DNA from: Halobacteriales archaeon SW_5_70_135
Lineage (GTDB): Archaea > Halobacteriota > Halobacteria > Halobacteriales > SW-7-71-33
Assembly (NCBI GenBank): GCA_003022865.1
Contig: PXSK01000027.1
Location: forward strand, 1 to 36,211
Length of the DNA stretch: 36,211 bases
Reading direction: 5' to 3'
The first letter of the stretch is position 1, and each line of letters begins with the position of its first letter. The notes beneath the pieces were generated by a model. It ran no database searches and had not been told where the DNA came from. It was given only the letters and a program-made list of their open reading frames with translations. The translations under genes were made by a program, and so were the position numbers. This document shows, one piece after another, positions 1-6,294 of this stretch.

Positions 1-228
1 CGCCTCGACCGCGGGGACGACGGCGTGCAGGGTCTCCATCACCTCGCCCGCGAGGGCGGCGGGCATGTCGTTCAGCCGCTCGTGGTGGGCCTTCGGGACG
101 ACGAGCGCGTGCCCCTGCGACAGCGGATTGGCGTCGAGGAAGGCGTACGTCTCGGCGTCCTCGTGGACCGTGTGGCTCGGGATCTCCCCGTCGACGATGC
201 GACAGAAGACGCAGTCGTCGTCTCTCAT
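1..228 (-). CDS. HIT family nucleotide hydrolase/transferase, 3' end outside window
   Basis: The first 76 residues are visible and the gene runs off the left edge. The start is ATG at 228. The N-terminus has the HIT-family pattern: CVFCRIVDGEIP (a Cys pair common in the zinc-binding HIT branch), then the strand motif YAFLDANPLSQGHALVVPK and HHERLNDM. HIT proteins hydrolyse or transfer nucleoside phosphates using a HxHxH triad, which would lie beyond the edge. The gene is divergent from the phosphohexomutase, with 94 bp between the starts. The family is fairly sure; the substrate is unknown. Confidence 0.85.
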   Translation of the reverse strand, partial: MRDDDCVFCRIVDGEIPSHTVHEDAETYAFLDANPLSQGHALVVPKAHHERLNDMPAALAGEVMETLHAVVPAVEA

Positions 229-290
229 GTGCGGACACCGGTGGCGACGGCTAATCAATCTGGGTGGTCGGGCCGACCGTCGGGACCCGG

Positions 291-299
291 TTACTTTTA
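291..299 (+). promoter_or_regulatory. TATA-like box of phosphohexomutase gene
   Basis: TTACTTTTA stands out in GC-rich DNA, about 28 nt before the ATG at 323. That spacing fits an archaeal TATA box driving a leaderless or nearly leaderless transcript, and it argues for 323 rather than the upstream in-frame codons. Confidence 0.55.
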
Positions 300-322
300 C
301 CGTCGCCGCCGTGGGTGCGCGC

Positions 323-1777
323 ATGGGCGACGCTGGTGACACCGACGCCGGCACTGGCGCCGACGCTAACGGCGACGGAGCGCCCGCTGACGCGGTCGCC
401 TTCGGCACCTCCGGCTGGCGTGCACCCGTCGAGGAGATGACCGACGAGCGCGTGCGCGCCTTCACACAGGGCGTCGTCGCCCACCTCGCGGACGAGGGCC
501 GCGCCGGCGACCCCGTCGGCGTCTGTCACGACGTGCGTGAGTCCTCGCCGCGGATCGCACGGGAGGTCGCCCGCGTGCTCGCCGCCGGCGGCCACGACGT
601 GGTGTACAGCGACCGCGACCGGCCCACGCCGCTGCTGTCGTGGGCGGTCCGCGACCGCGACCTCGCCGGCGGCGTGATGGTCACCGCCTCTCACAACCCG
701 CCGACGTACAACGGGCTGAAGTTCTTCCCCGCCGACGCCGCCCCGCCGACCCCTGCCGTCACCGACGCCGTCGAGGCCCGCCTCGGCCCGCCCGACCCCC
801 GCCCACGGAGCGAGCACGGTACCGTCCGGCGGGTGGACCTCCTCGAAGAGTACGCCGACCATACCCTCGACTTCGTCGGCGCCGATCTCTCGGACCTGAC
901 GGTCGTCTACGACGCGATGCACGGCAGCGGTCGCGGCGTCACCGACGCGCTGCTCGAACGGACGGGCGCCGAGGTGCGACGGCTGCGCTGTGACGCCGAC
1001 CCCGAGTTCGGCGGGACGGACCCTGAACCGGGGCGGGCGACGCTGGGCGACCTCGCCGAGCAGGTCCGCATGACCGACGCCGACCTCGGCGTGGCCAACG
1101 ACGGCGACGCCGACCGCGTCGCGGTGGTCACCCCGGAGCGGGGCGTCCTCGACGCCAACCTGCTGTTTGCGGCCGTCTACGACGCTCTGCTCGCCGAGGA
1201 CACGCTCGGCGTCGGAACCGGGCCCGCGGTCCGGACCGTCTCGACGACCTTCCTGGTCGACCGCGTCGCCGCGGCCCACGGCGAGCGCGTCGTTGAGGTG
1301 CCGGTCGGCTTCAAGTGGGTCGCCGAGGCGATGGCCGAACACGACGCCCTCGTCGGCGGCGAGGAGAGCGGCGGCTTCTCCGTACGGGACCACGTCCGCG
1401 AGAAGGACGGCGTGCTGATGGCGCTGCTCGCGGCGGCCGTCGAGGCCGCGCGGCCGATCGACTGCCGCGTCGAGGTGCTGCTCGCCGAACACGGCGAGAT
1501 CCACCAGGACAAACGGAGCGTCGACTGCCCGGACGATCGCAAGGCGGCGGCGGTCGACGCGCTGGGCGGGCGCATCCCCGACGGCGTGGCCGGTGAGGCG
1601 GTCGACGACGTCGTGACGGCGGACGGGTTCAAGCTCCTGCTCGCCGACGGCTCCTGGCTGCTGGTCCGTCCCTCCGGCACCGAGCCGGTGCTGCGGGTGT
1701 ACGCCGAGGCCGACTCCCGCGAGCGCGTCGCCGACCTGCTCGACGCCGGCGCCGACCTCGTCCGCGCGGTCGTCTGA
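323..1777 (+). CDS. Phosphoglucomutase/phosphomannomutase family protein
   Basis: A 484-residue alpha-D-phosphohexomutase, interconverting hexose 1- and 6-phosphates (or an amino-sugar equivalent) in the cytoplasm. All signature elements are present: the phosphoserine loop TASHNPP (residues 121-127, Ser123), the metal loop DGDADR (260-265), the sugar-binding GEESGG (346-351) and the phosphate-binding RPSGTEP (449-455). About 20 acidic or low-complexity residues precede the domain. The reading frame stays open upstream to position 65, but the TATA-like box at 291 supports ATG 323. The exact sugar cannot be told from sequence; haloarchaea carry several paralogues. Confidence 0.93.
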   Translation: MGDAGDTDAGTGADANGDGAPADAVAFGTSGWRAPVEEMTDERVRAFTQGVVAHLADEGRAGDPVGVCHDVRESSPRIAREVARVLAAGGHDVVYSDRDRPTPLLSWAVRDRDLAGGVMVTASHNPPTYNGLKFFPADAAPPTPAVTDAVEARLGPPDPRPRSEHGTVRRVDLLEEYADHTLDFVGADLSDLTVVYDAMHGSGRGVTDALLERTGAEVRRLRCDADPEFGGTDPEPGRATLGDLAEQVRMTDADLGVANDGDADRVAVVTPERGVLDANLLFAAVYDALLAEDTLGVGTGPAVRTVSTTFLVDRVAAAHGERVVEVPVGFKWVAEAMAEHDALVGGEESGGFSVRDHVREKDGVLMALLAAAVEAARPIDCRVEVLLAEHGEIHQDKRSVDCPDDRKAAAVDALGGRIPDGVAGEAVDDVVTADGFKLLLADGSWLLVRPSGTEPVLRVYAEADSRERVADLLDAGADLVRAVV

Positions 1778-2161
1778 CTACTCGCCGATCCGGTAGTAGG
1801 TTACCGACTCGTCCTCCTGCTCGACGGTCGCAGCCTCGACGATCCCCTCCTGCTGTAGCGCCGACAGCGCCTCCTCGGCGTCGCCGTAGACTGTCGCGCT
1901 CGCGGTCACGTCACCGGCCGCGTCGATCGCCTTCGGGACGACGTTGCGCAGCCTGCCCGTCACCGTCTCGGCGGCCGCCGTCTCGCCGAAGTCGACGCCG
2001 CGAACGACCTCTCGCACGGTGAACGCTGAGCCGACGTTCTCGCCGAGAAACGCCGTGATCAGGTCCTTCTCCGTCTCGTACTCGCCGACCGGCTCCACCT
2101 GGGGTGTGGCGACCGTCTCGCGGAACTCGCCCGCCTCGAACTCCTCGTCGGTGATGGGCAT
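1778..2161 (-). CDS. Conserved haloarchaeal protein, winged-helix-like
   Basis: A 127-residue acidic protein beginning MPITDEEFEAGEF. It converges with the phosphohexomutase gene with no gap between the stop codons. Residues about 30-75 (LITAFLGENVGSAFTVREVVRGVDF) and a C-terminal stretch (ALSALQQEGIVEAATV then a YYRIG strand) suggest a winged-helix fold with a wing at the end. A TTG codon nine residues upstream is also open, but a TATA-like ACTTTTGT 27 nt before ATG 2161 favours the shorter form. A DNA-binding role is possible; the true function is unknown. Confidence 0.75.
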   Translation of the reverse strand: MPITDEEFEAGEFRETVATPQVEPVGEYETEKDLITAFLGENVGSAFTVREVVRGVDFGETAAAETVTGRLRNVVPKAIDAAGDVTASATVYGDAEEALSALQQEGIVEAATVEQEDESVTYYRIGE

Positions 2162-2184
2162 ACGCCGGACGAGCGGGTCGGCGG

Positions 2185-2192
2185 ACAAAAGT
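2185..2192 (-). promoter_or_regulatory. TATA-like box for the gene starting at 2161
   Basis: On the minus strand this reads ACTTTTGT, centred 27 nt before ATG 2161. It overlaps the alternative TTG start, so transcription from here would exclude the longer protein. Confidence 0.45.
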
Positions 2193-2204
2193 CACTCGCA
2201 GCGG

Positions 2205-2732
2205 TCAGGTGTGTGCGCCGTCGACCGCCGCGAGCAGGTCGTCGACGGACGGGCGGTCGAACGTGGTGGTGCCGCGGTGAGCGTAGACGACGCGGGCCGC
2301 CTCGGCGCCGTCACGCAGGTCGACCACCACGGCCTCGGGCTGGCGACCGAAGAAGTCACTCAGCGAGCCGAGCGGACCGAAGCGCACGGGCTGGCCGTAC
2401 CGCTCGCCCACCTCGGCGTTGGGGTCGGCGAGCAGGGGGTACGGCGGGTCGTACCGCTCGGCCCACTCGCGGGCGCGCTCGACGGGCTCGGGCAGCACCG
2501 ACGCCACCGCCGCGTCGCGCGCCGCGAACTCGTCGTACCGGTCGGCGACGGTCCGCACCTGGTCGCGACAGCGCGTGCAGTGGTGGTCCCGCTGCAACAG
2601 GACGACGAGGAAGTCGTGCTCCGCGGCCACGGCCGCGAGCGCGAGCGGGTCCGGTCCGGGACCGACGTTCGGCAGCTCGAAGTCGAGGTCGGCGGGCGCG
2701 ACGTCGACGTCGGCGGGGTCGACAACCGGCAC
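2205..2732 (-). CDS. Peroxiredoxin/thioredoxin-like redoxin
   Basis: A 175-residue protein, translated from GTG 2732, with an AhpC/TSA-like thioredoxin fold. The strand [15 protein letters not shown] holds a CxxC pair at Cys52 and Cys55. It is followed by a helix with [26 protein letters not shown] (typical of peroxiredoxins) and a final strand [10 protein letters not shown]. It starts 5 bp after the samp2 stop codon and is almost surely cotranscribed with it. It probably acts as a thiol-disulfide reductant or peroxidase; a redox role in the SAMP/sulfur pathway is an inference from position only. The frame is open further upstream, but that part lies inside samp2 and rfcA sequence. Confidence 0.8.
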   Translation of the reverse strand: MPVVDPADVDVAPADLDFELPNVGPGPDPLALAAVAAEHDFLVVLLQRDHHCTRCRDQVRTVADRYDEFAARDAAVASVLPEPVERAREWAERYDPPYPLLADPNAEVGERYGQPVRFGPLGSLSDFFGRQPEAVVVDLRDGAEAARVVYAHRGTTTFDRPSVDDLLAAVDGAHT

Positions 2733-2737
2733 GCTAC

Positions 2738-2953
2738 CTACCCACCCCCACCCCGGACCAGTCGCGGCACGCGCACCTCGCCGGCTTCGACGGGCTCGAC
2801 GGGCTGGTCCTCCGACACCGGCGAGCCGTCGACCAGCGCCGACGCCTCGCGAGGGCGCAGGTCGACCGCCCGCGCCAGGTCGGTGTACGTCGGCCCCTCC
2901 GAGGGGTCGACCTCGTGGGTGTCCTCGCCCGCCACGTCGACGGTCACGCGCAT
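2738..2953 (-). CDS. samp2: Ubiquitin-like small archaeal modifier protein, SAMP2 type
   Basis: A 71-residue beta-grasp protein. From memory of Haloferax SAMP2, the pattern matches throughout: [45 protein letters not shown], then VRVPRLVRG. SAMPs are adenylated by the E1-like UbaA at a C-terminal Gly-Gly and then either conjugated to lysines or used as sulfur carrier for tRNA thiolation and molybdopterin. This copy ends in four glycines (68-71) rather than the usual two. It lies divergent from rfcA, a neighbourhood I recall from other haloarchaea, and 5 bp ahead of a redoxin gene. Confidence 0.9.
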   Translation of the reverse strand: MRVTVDVAGEDTHEVDPSEGPTYTDLARAVDLRPREASALVDGSPVSEDQPVEPVEAGEVRVPRLVRGGGG

Positions 2954-3025
2954 ACTCCGTTCGACTCCCGCTCGGCGGTCGGCGAACTTCAGGCTGTCGT
3001 CGGGGGGTCCGCCCCCGTCTCGCGG

Positions 3026-3033
3026 GCTTTATG
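3026..3033 (+). promoter_or_regulatory. TATA-like box of rfcA
   Basis: GCTTTATG is centred 28 nt before ATG 3058. It overlaps an upstream in-frame ATG at 3031, which is therefore unlikely to be the start. Confidence 0.55.
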
Positions 3034-3057
3034 CGGACCGGCGCGCTACGGACGCCC

Positions 3058-4547
3058 ATGAGCGATTCCGGGGAGGCGGCCGACGACGCCGACGGGGCCG
3101 CCGCCCAGCACGGTCGGGAGATCTGGATCGAGAAGTACCGGCCCGAGAGCCTGGAGGATATCGTCGGGCAGCCTGACGTGGTCGACCGACTCAAATCGTA
3201 CGTCGAACGAGATGACTTGCCCAACCTCCTTTTTTCGGGTCCTGCAGGTACCGGAAAAACAACCAGCTCGTTGACAATTGCGCGCACCCTCTACGGCGAG
3301 GACTGGCGGGAGAACTTCCTCGAACTCAACGCCAGCGACGACCGCGGCATCGACGTGGTGCGCGGTCGAATCAAGGACTTCGCGCGCACCTCCTTCGGCG
3401 GCTACGACTACCGGATCGTGTTCCTCGACGAGGCCGACTCGCTGTGCCTGCCGCCGGGGACCGAAGTCGTCACCGGGTATCCCTCGTCGCCGGCGATCAA
3501 GCCGATAGAGGAAGTCGCCGAGGACGGCGAGCCGATGCCGTCGGTCGACTTCGAGACCAACGGGATACAGTCCGACGCCGGCAGTCTCGTCGACTCGGGA
3601 GTCGCCGACTTCTTCGAGCTGGAGTTGGCAGACGGCCGGTCGATCACCGCCAGGAGGTCGCCGACTTCCGGCGCGAGTTGGACCTGACCCGCTGTGAGGT
3701 CTGTAACGACTGGACCGCCGGTCAGTTCTGCTCGCTGGACGCCGAAGGGAACGGAGACACCGACAGGGAGGAGTTCGATCCGGCAGTCGTCTCCGACGGC
3801 GGTCGACGCGAGGTCGCGACTGTCGAGGTGAGCAGTGTCGAGTACAGTCACTGTGGGCGAGCGTACAACGTCACCATGGAGGGAACGCCGAACTTCGTGC
3901 TCGCGAACGGCGTCCTGACGCACAACACTGACGACGCACAGGCTGCCCTCCGTCGCACGATGGAGCAGTTCTCGGACAACACCCGGTTCGTCCTCTCGTG
4001 TAACTACTCCAGCCGGATCATCGACCCGATCCAGTCCCGGTGTGCGGTCTTTCGCTTCTCGCCGCTGGCGGAGGCGGCCGTCGCCGAGTACGTCCGGGAG
4101 ATAGCCGCCGCCGAGGACATCGAGGTGACCGACGACGGCGTCGAGGCGCTTACCTACGTGGCCGACGGCGACATGCGGCGGGCGATAAACGCCCTGCAGG
4201 CCGCCGCCGTCACCGGTGAGACGGTCGACGAGGCGGCCGTCTACGCGGTCACGGCGACGGCCCGTCCGGAGGAGATAGAGACGATGGTCACCGAGGCGCT
4301 CGACGGGGACTTCGTCGCCGCCCGGGGCACGCTCGACGAGCTGCTGACCGAGCGGGGGATCGCCGGCGGCGACGTGATCGACCAGCTACACCGCTCCGTG
4401 TGGGACTACGACCTCTCGGAGACGGCGGCGGTGCGGGTGCTCGACCGACTCGGCGAGGCCGACTACCGCATCGCGGAGGGTGCGAACGAGCGGGTCCAAC
4501 TCGAGTCGCTGCTCGCGGCCGTGGCCCGCGAGGGCCGCGAGACATAG
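3058..4547 (+). CDS. rfcA: Replication factor C small subunit (clamp loader), split by a frame-broken mini-intein
   Basis: RFC loads the PCNA sliding clamp at primer ends. The N-extein (3058-3444, 129 residues) contains [17 protein letters not shown], Walker A GPAGTGKT (61-68), [13 protein letters not shown] and Walker B FLDEADSL. The C-extein (3927-4547, 206 residues) resumes with [16 protein letters not shown], the SRC-type motif [10 protein letters not shown], and the RFC collar domain. Between them lies an intein of 482 bp, not a multiple of three. The N-half reads in frame 1 and hits TGA at 3685-3687; the C-half and C-extein are in frame 3. As written, no full RfcA can be made unless there is recoding, trans-splicing or a sequence error. 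Codons 3223-3282 over the Walker A loop are unusually A/T-ending. Confidence 0.9.
3445..3926 (+). other. Degenerate mini-intein in rfcA, inserted after the Walker B DEADSL
   Basis: Splice junctions are recognisable. Cys1 (TGC 3445) opens block A with [12 protein letters not shown]. The end is block [19 protein letters not shown] then VLTHN, with terminal His-Asn at 3921-3926 and Thr as the first C-extein residue. About 160 residues would fit, so there is no room for a homing endonuclease. The N-part runs to DGRSITA, where block B with its conserved TxxH should follow, but that motif is absent. Instead the frame switches near 3640-3680, and a Cys-containing stretch (RCEVCNDW) precedes block F. 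This looks like an internal deletion that also shifted the frame. Confidence 0.85.
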
Positions 4548-4548
4548 G

Positions 4549-5202
4549 TCAGCCGTACAGCTCGACCGCGGTCCACTCCCGGGACTGTCCGGGGAGTCCA
4601 CGGACGCGCATCTCCGGGGCGTCGTCCCTCTCGCGGACGTCGACGCGGGCGTCACAGAACTGGGCGACGTTGCTGAGCACGCGCTCGTCGACGGCGTCGG
4701 GGTCGATCAGCAACACGCCGAGGCCGTCGATGCTGCCGACGCGGCCGACGAGCGTGTGGACGAACCGGGAGACGGTCTGGACGTCGCTGAACGACAGCAG
4801 CGTCGACACGGAGACGACGCTGGTCCGGACCCGCTCGACGCCGTCGCGGTGGAGCTCCTCGACGAGCTTGGAGTAGCGCATCCCGATGCCGGTCAGGTCG
4901 CCGGGACCGGTCACCTCGGCCAGGCGGGCGTCGACGTCGGCATCGCGGTCGTCCTGACCGACACAGGAGACGATGGCGCTGCGAGCGGGGTCGAGCCGCA
5001 TACTGGCGGCCTCGAAGTTGCGGGCGACCCGGGAGGCCCGCCGGTTCGTGGTGACGACGACGACCCCCTCGTCCTCGGCGCCGGCGAGCATGCTGTAGGC
5101 CACCTCGCGGGTGCCGGCGTGGGAGGGGCCGCTCACGAGCAGGGTCGTCCCGGGCAGCACCGACGCCATCGGCAGTCCGCGGAACGTGTAGTCCTCGGTC
5201 AT
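4549..5202 (-). CDS. RecA/KaiC-like ATPase-fold protein, Walker A lacking the lysine
   Basis: A 217-residue single-domain protein of the haloarchaeal RAD55/KaiC-like group. Residues 17-33 (PGTTLLVSGPSHAGTRE) sit where the P-loop should be, but Gly-Lys-Thr is replaced by Gly-Thr-Arg, so ATP hydrolysis is doubtful. A Walker B-like strand, GLGVLLIDPDAVDE, follows in the C-terminal third. The start ATG overlaps the stop of the upstream receiver-GAF gene (ATGA, 4 nt), showing translational coupling. It also converges with rfcA, whose stop is 1 bp away. It probably works with the receiver-GAF protein in signal transduction; the partner and output are unknown. Confidence 0.8.
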   Translation of the reverse strand: MTEDYTFRGLPMASVLPGTTLLVSGPSHAGTREVAYSMLAGAEDEGVVVVTTNRRASRVARNFEAASMRLDPARSAIVSCVGQDDRDADVDARLAEVTGPGDLTGIGMRYSKLVEELHRDGVERVRTSVVSVSTLLSFSDVQTVSRFVHTLVGRVGSIDGLGVLLIDPDAVDERVLSNVAQFCDARVDVRERDDAPEMRVRGLPGQSREWTAVELYG

Positions 5203-6134
5203 CCCTCGCCCTCCGTCGGGTCGCCGTCGTTACGGTCGCGACCGTCGACCGCCGGCGTCTCCTGTTCCCGTAGTCGGCCGCGGAGCGCGAGCTGGTCGCC
5301 GGCCTCGGCGGCGAATAGCTCCAGCAGGGCGCGGTCGTCGGTCGACAGCGACCGCGGCGCGAAGTCATACAGACAGAAGCTAGCGATCTTCGAGCCGTCC
5401 GGCGCGGTCACGGGCACACCGGCGTAGAAGCGGATGTCAACGCCGTCGATCGCCTCGTTGTCCGCGAAGCGGGGGTCCTCGTGGAGGTCCTCGACGACGG
5501 TCACGCCCTCCTCCAGTATCGCGTACGTACAGACGGTGTCCTCGCGGTCCATACGGTCGACGTCGATGCCGTAGCAGCCCAGAAAGCGCTCGTGGTGAGC
5601 GTCGACCAGCCCGACGGCGGCGGCGTCGATGTCGAAGGTCGCTGCGGCGATCTCGGTGAGTCGTGCGAAGGTGGCGTCGAGCTCGTCCGGGTCGGCGACG
5701 AACCGGTCCAAGGCGGCCAGACGGGCGTCCTCGTCGTCGGGAAGCGGGTAGGCGGTCTGCGAGCGGGTGGCGACGCTGAACTCGACGAGTTCGACCAGTC
5801 GGTCGTGGCTGCCCTCGCCCTTCTGGAGGTACTCGGCGACGGTGTCGCCGAGCGTGACGGTGTCGATCGCCGCCGGGTCGCGGTCGGTGTACAGCACGCA
5901 GGCGATATCGGGAGCGGTTTCGCGGGCGTGCGCAATGAGGTCGAGCCCAGTGCCGTCGGGGTGGTCGTGCTCCGTGACGAGACAGTCGACGACGTCGCCG
6001 TTACCGTCACCGTCGAGGGCGTCACGGGCAGCGCTCACCGAGTCGACGGCCCGGACCGGCAGTCCGGCGGCTTCGAGAGCCGCGACCGTCGCCGCCCGCT
6101 CGTCCGGGTCGGGGTCGACACAGAGAACCGTCAT
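5199..6134 (-). CDS. Receiver-like domain plus GAF domain signalling protein
   Basis: 311 residues. The N-terminal domain (about 1-115) follows the receiver fold: [12 protein letters not shown] at strand 1, [17 protein letters not shown] at strand 3, VLYTDRDP, and EYLQKG carrying the conserved lysine. The phosphoacceptor Asp is replaced by Glu55 (the TEH of TEHDHP). A GAF domain occupies about 145-285 ([20 protein letters not shown], then [12 protein letters not shown] and IASFCLYD). The hydrophilic tail overlaps the next gene by 4 nt. Glu in place of Asp can mimic the phosphorylated state, so the receiver may be locked or used only as a docking domain. The ligand of the GAF domain is unknown. 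Confidence 0.85.
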   Translation of the reverse strand: MTVLCVDPDPDERAATVAALEAAGLPVRAVDSVSAARDALDGDGNGDVVDCLVTEHDHPDGTGLDLIAHARETAPDIACVLYTDRDPAAIDTVTLGDTVAEYLQKGEGSHDRLVELVEFSVATRSQTAYPLPDDEDARLAALDRFVADPDELDATFARLTEIAAATFDIDAAAVGLVDAHHERFLGCYGIDVDRMDREDTVCTYAILEEGVTVVEDLHEDPRFADNEAIDGVDIRFYAGVPVTAPDGSKIASFCLYDFAPRSLSTDDRALLELFAAEAGDQLALRGRLREQETPAVDGRDRNDGDPTEGEG

Positions 6135-6160
6135 TCGGCGAAATCGGGGCGTCGACGGTT

Positions 6161-6170
6161 CAAATAATTG
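6161..6170 (-). promoter_or_regulatory. TATA-like box of the receiver-GAF operon
   Basis: CAATTATTTG on the minus strand is centred about 31 nt before ATG 6134. It is the only A/T-rich block between this start and alaS. Confidence 0.5.
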
Positions 6171-6264
6171 CCGGCTGCGGAAGAGAGCCGCCGGTCGCGG
6201 GACGGCCGGACCCGCGGGTCGACGGCGGACAGCGTCGCCGTCCCCGTCTCTCGGGTGCGGAACT

Positions 6265-6271
6265 GTTTTAC
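6265..6271 (+). promoter_or_regulatory. TATA-like box of alaS
   Basis: TTTTACT sits 28 nt before ATG 6295, typical of a leaderless haloarchaeal transcript. Confidence 0.5.
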
Positions 6272-6294
6272 TCGGGCGGCGGACAGTCCGTGGC

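Noticed and set aside
251-1504. 417-residue open frame antisense to the phosphohexomutase
   Set aside because: Shadow of a well-supported gene with no recognisable motif.
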